Of a stretch of 20,011 bases of DNA, positions 1 to 8,573 are shown one piece after another. This DNA is from Isotricha intestinalis (Eukaryota; Ciliophora; Litostomatea; Vestibuliferida; Isotrichidae), in assembly GCA_023807065.1 (NCBI GenBank), contig JAJJLU010004036.1, positions 1-20,011 of the forward strand, given 5' to 3'. A model generated the notes under the pieces. The model was given only the letters and a program-made list of their open reading frames with translations, had not been told where the DNA came from and searched no databases. How positions within the stretch are numbered: position 1 is the first letter of the stretch; every line of letters begins with the position of its first letter. The translations under genes were made by a program, and so were the position numbers.

Positions 1-1
1 T

Positions 2-1759
2 GAACCATATAATAATTATTTAATAATTGATAATGAAATAAATAATGAGAATGCTTATGAAAAATATAAAGATGATAGATTTATTATTATTCAATATAAT
101 GGAAATGAAGATTATCCTTCTTTAGATAAAGGAGAAATTAAAAAAATAAATAATAATAAAGAAATATATTATAATATTTCTACTCTTCCTGGTTCTTCTG
201 GTTCTCCTATTATAAATTTAAGTAGAAATTTAAATGTTATTGGAATTCATTGTGGAAGAGTTAATGAAGGTCAACTTAAAGATTTATGTAATAGAGGAAT
301 TTATTTTCAACAAATTTTAAATGATATTCAAAATAATTTTCATCAAGAGATTAAAAATGAAATTATTTGTATTTATGATATATCAACATATAACGTTAAT
401 AAAGATATCAATTTTTTAAATTTTTTTGAAGGTTTTAGTCAAAAATATAACAACAAAGAAGATTTTGAAAATTCAATTGATTTATTTTTAGATTATAAAA
501 AAATTAATTTTCAATTTAAATATAAGTTTCCCAAAGAAAATAAATATTATCTAAAAATTAAAATAAAAAAACAATTACAAAACTTAAGTTATATGTTCTA
601 TGATTGTTCTTCTTTAACTTATTTAAATGCATCTTATTTTAATGATAATATTAAAGATATGTATGGTATGTTCTCTAATTGTTCTTCTTTAACTTCTTTA
701 GATTTATCTAATTTTAATACTAATAATGTTGAAAATATGAGTTATATGTTCTCTAATTGTTCTTCTTTAACTTCTTTAGATTTATCTAATTTTAATACTA
801 ACAATGTAGAAGATATGAGTTATATGTTCTCTAATTGTTCTTCTTTGAATTCTTTAAATTTATCTAATTTTAATATTACTAATGTTAAAGATTTGAGTTA
901 TATATTCTTTTACTGTTCTTCTTTGAATTCTTTAAATTTATCTAATTTTAATACTACTAATGTAGAAGATATGAATCATATGTTCTCTGAATGTTCTTCT
1001 TTAACTTCTTTAAATTTATCTAATTTTAATACTAATAATGTTAATAATATGAGTGGTATGTTCGGTAATTGTACTTCTTTGAAGACTTTAAATTTATCTA
1101 ATTTTAATACTAATAATGTAAATAATATGAGAAGTATGTTCTATAATTGTTCTTCTTTAATTTCTTTAAATTTATCTAATTTAAATACTAATAATGTTAT
1201 TGATATGAGTTGGATGTTTTCATATTGTTCTTCTTTAACTTCTTTAAATTTATCTAATTTTAATACTAATAATGTTAATAATATGATTGGTATGTTCTGT
1301 AAATGCTCTTCTTTAAAGTCTTTAAATTTATCTAATTTTAATACTAATAATGTAGAAGTTATGAATCATATGTTCTGTGATTGTTCTTCTTTAACTTATT
1401 TAAATTTATCTAATTTTTATACTAATAATATTATTAATATGAGAAATATGTTCACTAATTGTTCTTCTTTAACTTCTTTAAATTTATCTGATTTTAATAC
1501 TAATAATGTTAATAATATGAGAAATATGTTCACTAATTGTTCTTCTTTAACTTCTTTAGATTTATCTAATTTTAATACTAATAATGTAGAAGATATGAGT
1601 GGTATGTTCTCTAATTGCTCTTCTTTAACTTCTTTAGATTTATCTAATTTTAATACTAAAAATGTAGAAGATATGAGTGGTATGTTCTCTAATTGTTCTT
1701 CTTTAACTTCTTTAAATTCCAAAAATAAAAGAATATTAAAAGAGTGGAAATTATATTAA
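2..1759 (+). CDS. Trypsin-like serine protease domain fused to BspA-type leucine-rich repeats (5' end cut off)
   Basis: The frame is open from base 2 through the ATG at 593 to TAA at 1757-1759, giving 585 visible residues; the true start lies left of the window. Residues about 1-120 look like the end of a trypsin-like fold: the motif LPGSSGSPI (bases 182-208) matches the GDSGGP-type active-site loop, with the nucleophile Ser most likely at bases 197-199, followed by VIGIHCG, a typical closing strand. The His and Asp of the triad would lie upstream and are not visible. Residues about 120-195 form a linker. Residues 198-572 are fifteen DUF285/BspA leucine-rich repeats of 26 residues with core MFxNCSSLxSLxLSNFNT. 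The protein ends in a short basic tail. No membrane segment or anchor is seen, and the signal peptide, if any, is off the window. BspA-type repeats are known from surface proteins of gut bacteria and parasitic protists; a role in adhesion or in protein processing is inference. The fusion is supported by the unbroken frame. Confidence 0.85.
   Translation, partial: EPYNNYLIIDNEINNENAYEKYKDDRFIIIQYNGNEDYPSLDKGEIKKINNNKEIYYNISTLPGSSGSPIINLSRNLNVIGIHCGRVNEGQLKDLCNRGIYFQQILNDIQNNFHQEIKNEIICIYDISTYNVNKDINFLNFFEGFSQKYNNKEDFENSIDLFLDYKKINFQFKYKFPKENKYYLKIKIKKQLQNLSYMFYDCSSLTYLNASYFNDNIKDMYGMFSNCSSLTSLDLSNFNTNNVENMSYMFSNCSSLTSLDLSNFNTNNVEDMSYMFSNCSSLNSLNLSNFNITNVKDLSYIFFYCSSLNSLNLSNFNTTNVEDMNHMFSECSSLTSLNLSNFNTNNVNNMSGMFGNCTSLKTLNLSNFNTNNVNNMRSMFYNCSSLISLNLSNLNTNNVIDMSWMFSYCSSLTSLNLSNFNTNNVNNMIGMFCKCSSLKSLNLSNFNTNNVEVMNHMFCDCSSLTYLNLSNFYTNNIINMRNMFTNCSSLTSLNLSDFNTNNVNNMRNMFTNCSSLTSLDLSNFNTNNVEDMSGMFSNCSSLTSLDLSNFNTKNVEDMSGMFSNCSSLTSLNSKNKRILKEWKLY
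593..1720 (+). repeat. Fifteen tandem 75/78-nt repeats encoding DUF285 leucine-rich repeats
   Basis: Units begin at 593, 668, 746, 824, 902, 980, 1058, 1136, 1214, 1292, 1370, 1448, 1526, 1604 and 1682. The first unit is 75 nt and every later spacing is exactly 78 nt; the last unit is incomplete. The Met-Phe opening and the CSSL core are conserved in nearly all units (Ile-Phe at 902, CTSL at 1058). Units from 1604 and 1682 are nearly identical at DNA level, and those from 668 and 746 nearly so, pointing to recent duplication or gene conversion. The constant spacing preserves the frame, so the array is under coding constraint. Confidence 0.95.
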
Positions 1760-2339
1760 TTTTGAAAATTTATTCTTTTTTTGGATTTATAATTTTTTTC
1801 TGAATTTTTTATTGGTTTTTTCCTAAAATATTTTTTTTTGTGTTTAGCATTTTTTGATTTTCTTTTTTCAAAAAAAGTATTTCCTTTTTTATCGTTTTTT
1901 AAAAATTCTTTTTTCTGGGATTGCTTAAAAATTTTTTATTTTTTGATTAAAAAAAATTCATTTTGAATGTTTATATTGAAATGATTTAATGAAAAAACAA
2001 TTCTAAATTCAAATCTAAAATATTAATATAATTTAATTTTCATAAGTTAAATGACTTTTTTATTAAAAAAGTTTCTAACATAATAATTAAAATATATTAT
2101 ATTAAACAATTTTAAGGTATATTCAAATAAATAATTTTCAAAAAATTATTAGAATTTTTATTTAAAAAGTTTATTTAAATATGAAAATAATTAAAATATT
2201 TTTTTTAGATGATGTTTTTTCTTTTTTTTGAATATTATTTTAATAAAATTAAATTATATTAAAAGATATTAAATAATAAAAATACTTAATAAAATTCATT
2301 ATTATATATATAAAAAAACTAAAATTTAAAATTTACGTT
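1760..2339. other. AT-rich intergenic region, nothing recognised
   Basis: This stretch is made of long T and A runs with stops in all frames. No RNA gene, repeat or coding relic could be supported. It separates the protease-LRR gene from the decayed minus-strand protease copy and presumably holds the 3' UTR and polyadenylation signal of the former. Confidence 0.5.
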
Positions 2340-3353
2340 TGTCTATTTTTAAAAAAAATAAAAAAAATTATCATTATTATTTTTTAGATTAATTTTTTTA
2401 TGACTTGAACCTTAATGAGTACTATAAAAATAAGTAATAGAAATTAATTTTCCTTTTTGATTAAATTGCTCATAATTTAAATTATTTAAATTTTCTTCTT
2501 CAAATTCTTTATTAAATAATTGAACATATTTAACATATTTTTTGTTGTTTAAAAAAAAAATTTCAACAATTTATTAAAATTTAGTAAAATAAATTTCTCT
2601 TAAATTTAATTTAAATCATCAAATATCATCTTCAAAATTATCATTATTATTTATTTATATTAAATAAATCATTTAAAAAATTTTTTTATTTTTATTAATT
2701 GAATCATTTTAAATTTTTTTTAATTTTTTTTTTCATTTTTAATAGATTTAATTTCTCCTTATGCAAAAAATGAATCTGTTCCTTCTGGAAATTGACTAAT
2801 ATAAGTATCATTATTTAAATATTGATTCCCATTTTCTTTTTCCTGAATTAAATTATCTATTAAAAAATAATTTTTTATTTCATCTTCTTCTTTTATTTAA
2901 ATTATACAATAATCTAATTCTTCATTCATTATTTTTATTCTATTATTTAGTAATATTCTTTTTTCTTCATTTTTATAATTTATTGATAATTCATTACTAT
3001 TTTAAAAAAATTTGAATCTAATATATGACTAATTGTTATTAAAAAATATTTTAATAATGTCTTTTAAAATTTTTTTTAGAAAACAAATATAATTCTAATG
3101 TCTCTCATTTAAAATTTGATTAAGGGTATTAATCTTCATATATTTATATTCCTTCTTTTCAATCATTTTTACTTCTAAACAATTATTTATATTTTTATGT
3201 GTAATAAAAAAATGGAACAATTCTGAGAAAAATGTAGATGATAAAAAAAGGTTTTTATATATCATTTATTAAGTATAATTAATTTTTTGTCATTTTCATT
3301 CCATTTTTTAATAATAATTTTTTTTCTTGATTTGTATAATCATTGATGTTCAT
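2340..3353 (-). pseudogene. Decayed trypsin-like protease-domain gene
   Basis: Read on the minus strand, this region gives broken but recognisable protein. Near 2890-2930 it reads MNEELDYCII then TAA then IKEEDEI. Near 2765-2870 it reads NYFLIDNLI and later YISQFPEGT. Near 2740-2762 a TAA is followed by GEIKSIKNE. The last two blocks line up with NNYLIIDNEI, FIIIQYNG and KGEIKKINNN in the intact gene at 2-1759. Further on (2400-2570) some 55 stop-free codons end in YSTH, TAA, GSSHKKINL, which may be a damaged form of STLPGSSGSPIINL. A possible start ATG lies at 3353, followed by IIIKKW and then a TGA. Several in-frame TAA and TGA codons and at least two frame changes make it a pseudogene. About 300 bases between the GEIK and GSS blocks match nothing in the intact copy. 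Borders are approximate; the 2765-2930 part is the firmest. Confidence 0.6.
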
Positions 3354-3726
3354 CTTTAATTTGTAAAATATGATTTTTAAAAATTGTATTTATTCAATAT
3401 TCATTTGAATTAATTTTCTTTTTTAAAATGCAAAATTCTTAATTTATACCCCAACCACTTTACTTTCATCAAGATAACATATATTTTGATCTATTAGTAA
3501 ATAATATAATGGATATTTGTAATTGTTTTTTTATTATATTGTATTAATACATTTAATTTTATGTTATTAAATAAAAAATTTACAAAAGTTTAAAGAGAAT
3601 ATTAATAATTAATAACTCACCTTAGAATTAAATCAAAATCATTAATATTATAAATAAAGAATAAAATTTAATAAAAAAAAAATATATTTTGTAATTTATG
3701 AAATTATAATTTAAATTTGTATAATT
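3354..3726. other. Intergenic region upstream of the next gene
   Basis: No open gene is present. On the minus strand the bases 3360-3540 give a faintly protein-like reading with five stops in about 75 codons, which is no better than chance at this base composition. The last 100 bases are A/T runs leading to the ATG at 3727 and probably hold the promoter and 5' UTR. Confidence 0.4.
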
Positions 3727-5172
3727 ATGGAATTATTTAAAAGGAAAATTTATGAATTTACAAATATAATAAACAAAAAGAAATCAAAGCAATTTCTAAA
3801 AAATAAAAATATAATAATAAGAAATAAAACTCCTATAAATTCAGTAATACATTCTACTAAAATTTCAAAAATAATAAATATAAAAAGGAAAGAAAATTCA
3901 TATAAAATTTTAATAATAAAAAAAATAATGAATAATAATTTAAAAAAACATAATTCAACAATATCATTTTATAATAAAGGAAAAATAACCTCATTAATAT
4001 TTGATGGAAAATTTCATTATGTAAGTTTATTTAAAGATTATTTATTCTGGGATGATGAAGTAGAATGTTTAAAACAATATTATAATAAAAAAGAAAGTAT
4101 AATAATATTAAAAAAATTTATAAATTATTATAATACAATATATAATTCTTTAAATATTTATTGTATTTTTTTTCATTTAGGAGATTGCAATAATGCTTTA
4201 TTTAATTATTATAGTCAAAAAATAAGACTTCAAAAATCAATTTTTGAGAATTTTAATAATAATAATTTAAATGAAAAAAAAAACGAATCAATCCAAAAGT
4301 ATTATTCTGAAAAGAATGAAAAAATGATAAATATTCATTCACAATTAACTTCTATTTCATTTAATTTATCTAAATTAAAAAATGATGAATTTAATGAAAC
4401 AAATAATGAAAATATTATTCATACTACAAAAAGTTCAAAAATAATGTTAAAAACTAGAAATGATGAATTTTTAAAAGAAAAAGAAAAAAAAATAAAAGAA
4501 TCTTATGATGAAACAATTAAATTTTTAGTTAAAAATTTAACTCATAAAAAGAAAAACAATAAAATTTATATTTATAAATGTAATAGTAAAAAAAAAGATA
4601 TTTTAAATATCCATAATATTGATAAAATAAGAAAAGCTTTAATGAAAATTTCACCTTTAAAAGAAAATAAGAAATTAAAAAAAAATTCAAGTTCAATAAA
4701 TAAAAAAATAAACAAAAATTCAATTAATTTTTTAAATATTAAAGCAAAATCAAATAATAATTCTTTAAAGAAATTATATGTAAATACTGAAAGTAGTAAA
4801 ATTTTAATGAATAAGAATAAAAACAAAATAATATATAATTTAAAAACTTTTAATGAAAAAAGTCCAAATTTAAAGAATAATAAAAATAAATGTTTAACAG
4901 AAAGAAATTTTTCAAAAAATAAAAAAAAAACAAATCGTGTCGACTTTCAAAAATTTAAACCTAAAATTTTTAATCAAATAAAAAGAATATATTATTCAAC
5001 AAGAACTTCTCCTCAAAAAGTAAATAAAAGTGTTAATAAAATTATATATTTTAATAAAAATTTTTCTAAAAAAGCAATTACTAATAATAATAGTCAATCA
5101 AGTTATTTAAAAACTGAAAATAAAAAGGAAAATATAAAAAAAATGAATTTGAAATCAAAAATAAAAATTTAA
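3727..5172 (+). CDS. Ciliate-type conserved protein with FKDYL/DD/ES segment, basic Asn/Lys-rich tail
   Basis: This 481-residue protein is lysine- and asparagine-rich throughout. The informative part is residues about 85-175: SLIFDGKFHYVSLFKDYLF, then WDDEVECLKQYY, then a KKES motif and a run ending in YSQKIRLQKSI. The order 'hydrophobic strand, FKDYL, DD, LK..Y, ES, Y...Q+' matches, from memory, a family common in ciliate proteomes in which FKDYL is followed by DD.xEFLKR and later by an RKQ stretch. The function of that family is not known to me. The rest (200-481) is low-complexity and very basic, with many Ser residues and no clear domain, membrane segment or strong coiled coil. It is the first of three same-strand genes and is followed 105 bases later by the next. 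The start is the first ATG after an AT-rich leader; the stop is TAA. Confidence 0.8.
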   Translation: MELFKRKIYEFTNIINKKKSKQFLKNKNIIIRNKTPINSVIHSTKISKIINIKRKENSYKILIIKKIMNNNLKKHNSTISFYNKGKITSLIFDGKFHYVSLFKDYLFWDDEVECLKQYYNKKESIIILKKFINYYNTIYNSLNIYCIFFHLGDCNNALFNYYSQKIRLQKSIFENFNNNNLNEKKNESIQKYYSEKNEKMINIHSQLTSISFNLSKLKNDEFNETNNENIIHTTKSSKIMLKTRNDEFLKEKEKKIKESYDETIKFLVKNLTHKKKNNKIYIYKCNSKKKDILNIHNIDKIRKALMKISPLKENKKLKKNSSSINKKINKNSINFLNIKAKSNNNSLKKLYVNTESSKILMNKNKNKIIYNLKTFNEKSPNLKNNKNKCLTERNFSKNKKKTNRVDFQKFKPKIFNQIKRIYYSTRTSPQKVNKSVNKIIYFNKNFSKKAITNNNSQSSYLKTENKKENIKKMNLKSKIKI

Positions 5173-5277
5173 CTAGTGATTTTTTTTGTTAGAATAATAT
5201 ATATTTATTCAATTTAATTATATATAATAATATATAATTAATATTAAAAATTAATTTCAATAATATGAAAATAAAAA

Positions 5278-6042
5278 ATGAAAAAAAAGAAAAATTATAA
5301 TGAAGAAAATTTCAATATTAAAATTAAAAATAAATTAATTGAAACTTCATCTCAAACAAATTTATCACCAAGATTATATATTAAAAGTAATTCTAAATAT
5401 AGAATTATATCTTTAGAAAAAAAGAAAAGTAAAATAGATAATAAAAAACTAAAAACTATTGAAGTTCCAATATTTGAAAAAAAAAAATTTCCAGTTTCAG
5501 TTTCTTTAAAAACTTTATTTATAAATAAAGAAGATAAAATTAACAACAATAATAACAATAATATTTATGAAAGCAATTATTCTTATAAAAAAACAAATCA
5601 ATATAATTATTTAGAAAGATTAAAACAAAATGAAAAAATACAGAAAAAATTAAAAAAATTTTATGAATTAATTAATTTAGATAAAAGAATGATTTTAAAA
5701 ACCGATTTAAATAATAATTTAAGTGGAAGAAATAATAATAATTATTTTAGTAATGATATTATTGACAATTATAATTTAAAATCTCAAAGATTTTATAATA
5801 ATGAAATAAATAATAGAAAAGATTTTGATATTATTACTGAAAATTCTTCTTTTAATTTTTTTAAAAATAAACTTTTAAAAGAAAAAGTTATTGCCAAAAA
5901 AAATTATTTTAAAAAATTTTATATAACTCATAAAACTTTTGATTCAAGAGTTGGTGGAATTAATTTTATGGATAAAAGTGAAAGGAATATTTTAAATATT
6001 GAAAATATTCATAATAATTGTTTTTTCAGAAATAAATATTAA
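5278..6042 (+). CDS. Hypothetical basic Asn/Lys-rich protein
   Basis: This gene encodes 254 residues; I do not recognise the family. The N-terminus is a lysine run (MKKKKN). Residues about 30-95 hold short Ser/Pro-containing patches (SPRLYIKSN, VPIFEKKKFPVSV). Residues 104-125 are Asn-rich, and a probable helix lies near 110-140 (YLERLKQNEKIQKKLKKF). The C-terminal half alternates Asn runs with FxKKFY-type patches. No signal peptide or membrane segment is seen. The reading frame is supported by length, because at this A+T content a 254-codon frame without stops is very unlikely by chance, and by codon use like its neighbours (GAA, GAT, GGA present). It lies 105 bases after the previous gene and 196 before the next, on the same strand. 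A cytoskeletal or scaffold role would be a guess. Confidence 0.7.
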   Translation: MKKKKNYNEENFNIKIKNKLIETSSQTNLSPRLYIKSNSKYRIISLEKKKSKIDNKKLKTIEVPIFEKKKFPVSVSLKTLFINKEDKINNNNNNNIYESNYSYKKTNQYNYLERLKQNEKIQKKLKKFYELINLDKRMILKTDLNNNLSGRNNNNYFSNDIIDNYNLKSQRFYNNEINNRKDFDIITENSSFNFFKNKLLKEKVIAKKNYFKKFYITHKTFDSRVGGINFMDKSERNILNIENIHNNCFFRNKY

Positions 6043-6238
6043 AAATATAAATATTATTGGTTTATATTAAAAAATTAAATGTTTTTGTTTTATTAATATT
6101 AAAATTAATATATTGTTTTTTTCTTATTTTTTTTTATTTCTTTACAATTTTCCCATTATTAAATTGTAAAAAAATTATATTATTAATTTTTATAATTTAA
6201 AAAAAAATTTTGAAATCAAATAATAAAGATTAAAAAAA

Positions 6239-7027
6239 ATGTTAAAAGAACCTAATATAGAAAAAAATACCACAGAAAATAAAGAAGAAATATTAAAAAT
6301 GGTAAAATCTCCTTCAATAATACAAAAAAAATCTTCTGAAAAATCTCTTTCAGATTCATCAATAATGTCATATAATAATTATGCAGATTTATTAAATGAA
6401 AATAAAAAAGAAAATGAAAAAAAAATGTTTTCAGAAAAAATTCATGAAAAAAAATTACCTTATTATTATACTTTAAATATAAATAAAAAATCTCCAAAAA
6501 GAGAAAATAAGAAAATATCAAAATTAAATAAATTAAAATCAAATAATAATTCAATTAAACAAAAAATTCAAGAATTAAAAGATTTGAATATAAATAATAA
6601 TATAAGTAATAATGATTATAAATCAAAATCAAAGTTTAATCCTTATAATGCATATACAAATTTTAATTTTAAAACAGAATCAAATCAAAATAATAATTAT
6701 TCTAAATCTTTAAGTTTATTTATGATTAAAATGGAAGGAATAAAAAATAAAAATGAAACTTTAAAAAAAATAAATAAAGATTTTTCTAATAATAGTCTTC
6801 AAAAAAAAGGAAAAAAATTATTAAATGGTTTTATTAGTTCAAAATTTGATGAAGAAGATGATATTGAAGAATTTAAAAATCAATTTGAAATAGGAAAAAA
6901 AAGTCCTTTTGGTTGTTTAGATTTTCAAAGAAAATTTAAATCGAATTATATTAATAAAAATAAAAATATTTTTAGTAGAAATAAATTTCAAAATTTTAAA
7001 CAAAGCTTTGATGATATATATTTTTAA
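6239..7027 (+). CDS. Hypothetical Lys/Asn/Ser-rich protein
   Basis: This gene encodes 262 residues of no recognised family. It is hydrophilic throughout. Residues 24-46 are Ser-rich (KSPSIIQKK, SEKSLSDSS) and could be phosphorylated. Residues 60-80 are mixed-charge helix, 84-130 basic. An acidic patch (DEEDDIEEF) lies near residue 205, and the protein ends with KSPFGCLDFQRKF and a Phe/Asn-rich tail. SP dipeptides preceded by Lys (KSP) occur three times, at residues about 23-25, 84-86 and 221-223; these are possible proline-directed kinase sites, which is inference. The ATG lies in an A-run (about eight A's before it), like other starts here. The stop is TAA. It is the third gene of the same-strand run from 3727 to 7027. 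Confidence 0.7.
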   Translation: MLKEPNIEKNTTENKEEILKMVKSPSIIQKKSSEKSLSDSSIMSYNNYADLLNENKKENEKKMFSEKIHEKKLPYYYTLNINKKSPKRENKKISKLNKLKSNNNSIKQKIQELKDLNINNNISNNDYKSKSKFNPYNAYTNFNFKTESNQNNNYSKSLSLFMIKMEGIKNKNETLKKINKDFSNNSLQKKGKKLLNGFISSKFDEEDDIEEFKNQFEIGKKSPFGCLDFQRKFKSNYINKNKNIFSRNKFQNFKQSFDDIYF

Positions 7028-7236
7028 TTAAAAAATAAAATAATTTAATGTCTTTTTTAATATGATTTTTTATTATGATTATTATTTGACAAAGTTTTTT
7101 TTACAAATGAAATATAAATAAACAATTAATTTATAAAGAAATAATAAATTCATTTATATTAATATAGTATAAAAATTATGGTAATGAAATATAAAAAAAA
7201 TTTAAAAATTAATAAAAATAAAAAAAATATTATTTA

Positions 7237-7950
7237 ATGTCAAAAATTGAATTTGATATAAATTCTTTAATTCAAAATCAAAATTTTGAAATTCCAATAT
7301 CAGAAATTTTAAAACCTTTAGAAGAGAAAAATAAAAAAATAGAAAATGAAACACCAAATAATATAAATTGTACAGAAATAGAAATAAAAGATTGTTCTTC
7401 AAGTATATATTTTAATCAAGGAGAAACAAATTTATTAATTTCAATATATGGACCAAAAGAAACAAAATTTAGAGACAAAGTAAAAAATGAAGAATCAAAT
7501 ATAGAAATATATGTAAAATTTAATAAAGAAGTAAATAAGAATTATATTAATGAATTAAATGATAAAATAAAAAAATTTTCAGAAAATATAATTTTAACTC
7601 AATCATATCCTAAATGTCAAATAAATATAATAATAAATGTTTTATCTTCAAATAATAATAATTATATATTATTATCTGTTATTTTTAATGGAATAATGAT
7701 GGCACTTTGTTTAAGTGGAATTGATTTACAATCAATGTGTTTATGTAAAAGTTTTTATAATTTAGAAAATAAAAATAGTATTTTAATTTGTTTAGATGCC
7801 AACGAAGACAACAATATTTTTTTTATTGAAAATGATTTTCCTCTTTTATTAAGTGATTATGATAAATATATTAATGAATGTAATAAAGGAATTAAAGAGA
7901 TTTATTTTCAAATGAAAAATATATTGTATAAGAAATTAAAATTAAATTAG
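7237..7950 (+). CDS. RRP46: Exosome complex subunit RRP46-like (RNase PH fold)
   Basis: This is a 237-residue protein, close to the usual size of RRP46/EXOSC5 (about 235). After a 45-residue N-terminal extension, residues 47-175 follow the RNase PH pattern: CSSSIYFNQGETNLLISIYG aligns with the 'GSA.f.qGdT.Vla.vyGP' strand pair, KETKFRDKV and NIEIYVKF follow, then a helix and YPKCQINIIINVLS for 'R..i.i.vqv...dG'. NGIMMALCLSGIDLQSMCLC matches the 'naa.aAL.daGi.....v' helix and strand. RRP46 is one of the six RNase PH-like ring subunits of the eukaryotic exosome, which degrades and processes RNA in nucleus and cytoplasm; the eukaryotic ring is generally inactive and structural. The catalytic residues of bacterial RNase PH are not evident, as expected. 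It ends in TAG and faces the FHIT gene tail to tail with 96 bases between. RRP41 or MTR3 are less likely alternatives. Confidence 0.8.
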   Translation: MSKIEFDINSLIQNQNFEIPISEILKPLEEKNKKIENETPNNINCTEIEIKDCSSSIYFNQGETNLLISIYGPKETKFRDKVKNEESNIEIYVKFNKEVNKNYINELNDKIKKFSENIILTQSYPKCQINIIINVLSSNNNNYILLSVIFNGIMMALCLSGIDLQSMCLCKSFYNLENKNSILICLDANEDNNIFFIENDFPLLLSDYDKYINECNKGIKEIYFQMKNILYKKLKLN

Positions 7951-8046
7951 AAATAAATTTTTGAGATTATAATAAAAATAAATTCTTTTTTATATATTAT
8001 TTCCCATATTTTCCAATTAAATAGACTTAAAAAAAAAGAAAAATAT

Positions 8047-8573
8047 TTAAATAAAAGATTTTAAAATAAAATTATTGAAATTTTCAATTTCTTCTTTAAC
8101 TTCTAATTTCTTATTTTCATCATTAATAAAATCATTAAATTTTTTTTTAAACTCTTCATCAAAAGCACAAATTTTATTATAAATATCATCTCCATTTTCA
8201 AAATCTCCTTTAATTCTAGGAATAATATGAGCATGAAAATGATTGATTGTTTGTCCAGAATCAATTCCATCTTGAATAGAAATATTATTTGAATTAACTT
8301 TATAATATTGTTCTAATTTTTTTGATAAATATTGTAAAGTTAAACTAAAATCAAATATTTCTTCATTTGATAAATCTGATATTGAAGGAACTTCTCTTTT
8401 TGAACATATTAATATATCTAACTTTTTTTTTTTTGAAGATTATATTTTTTTATTTTACGACCTTTTAATATTGGATTTGGAGGTACCATTGCAAAAAAAT
8501 TTTTTCCCTGATATATTATGAAATTTCTGGGTATTATGTATTTTCCAAATTTAAAATCTAATGAAAGATTCAT
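8047..8573 (-). CDS. FHIT: FHIT-like HIT-family dinucleoside polyphosphate hydrolase (two exons)
   Basis: The gene consists of exon 1 (8573-8459) and exon 2 (8417-8047), giving 161 residues after removing a 41-nt intron; human FHIT has 147. Exon 1 begins MNLSLDFKFGKYIIP and ends MVPPNPILKG plus the first base of a His codon, matching the FHIT opening (FG..I....VF....FA.VN..P..PGH). Exon 2 continues ILICSKREVPSISDLS, then NISIQDGIDSGQTINHFHAH and IIPRIKGDFENGDDIY. HFHAHII is the HIT histidine triad (HxHxHxx), with the middle His the expected nucleophile. The QDG, GQT, PR and GDF residues are FHIT-type rather than HINT-type. FHIT enzymes split Ap3A/Ap4A to AMP plus ADP/ATP in the cytosol. The stop is TAA at 8049-8047. 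Splicing at GTAAAA...TTAG restores the conserved GH pair exactly. Without splicing, translation ends at the TAG inside the acceptor. Confidence 0.9.
8418..8458 (-). other. 41-nt spliceosomal intron in the FHIT-like gene
   Basis: On the minus strand it starts GTAAAATAAA and ends GTTAG, with a 12-A run shortly before the acceptor. Its length is not a multiple of three and it carries an in-frame stop when unspliced. Removing it joins ...ILKGg with ILICS through a CAT (His) codon, the conserved FHIT position. It is the only intron I could support in the window. Confidence 0.85.

Noticed and set aside
593..1720. Regular repeats as a possible CRISPR array or satellite
   Set aside because: Units are contiguous without spacers, 78 nt long, and keep one reading frame with a known protein repeat.
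1417..1722. Minus-strand open frame of 101 codons opposite the leucine-rich repeats
   Set aside because: It follows the 78-nt repeat of the plus-strand gene and only mirrors its codons; the repetitive KEVKEEQL pattern is the complement of the LRR core.
2401..2420. GGTTCAAGTC on the minus strand, like a tRNA T-loop
   Set aside because: The flanking bases do not form a 5-bp stem, no anticodon or D arm is present nearby, and the stretch lies in the decayed protease reading.
3360..3540. Protein-like minus-strand reading upstream of the pseudogene (QNICYLDESKVVGV and onwards)
   Set aside because: Five stops in about 75 codons are what random sequence of this composition would give; translated AT-rich DNA resembles the real proteins here, so the look is misleading.
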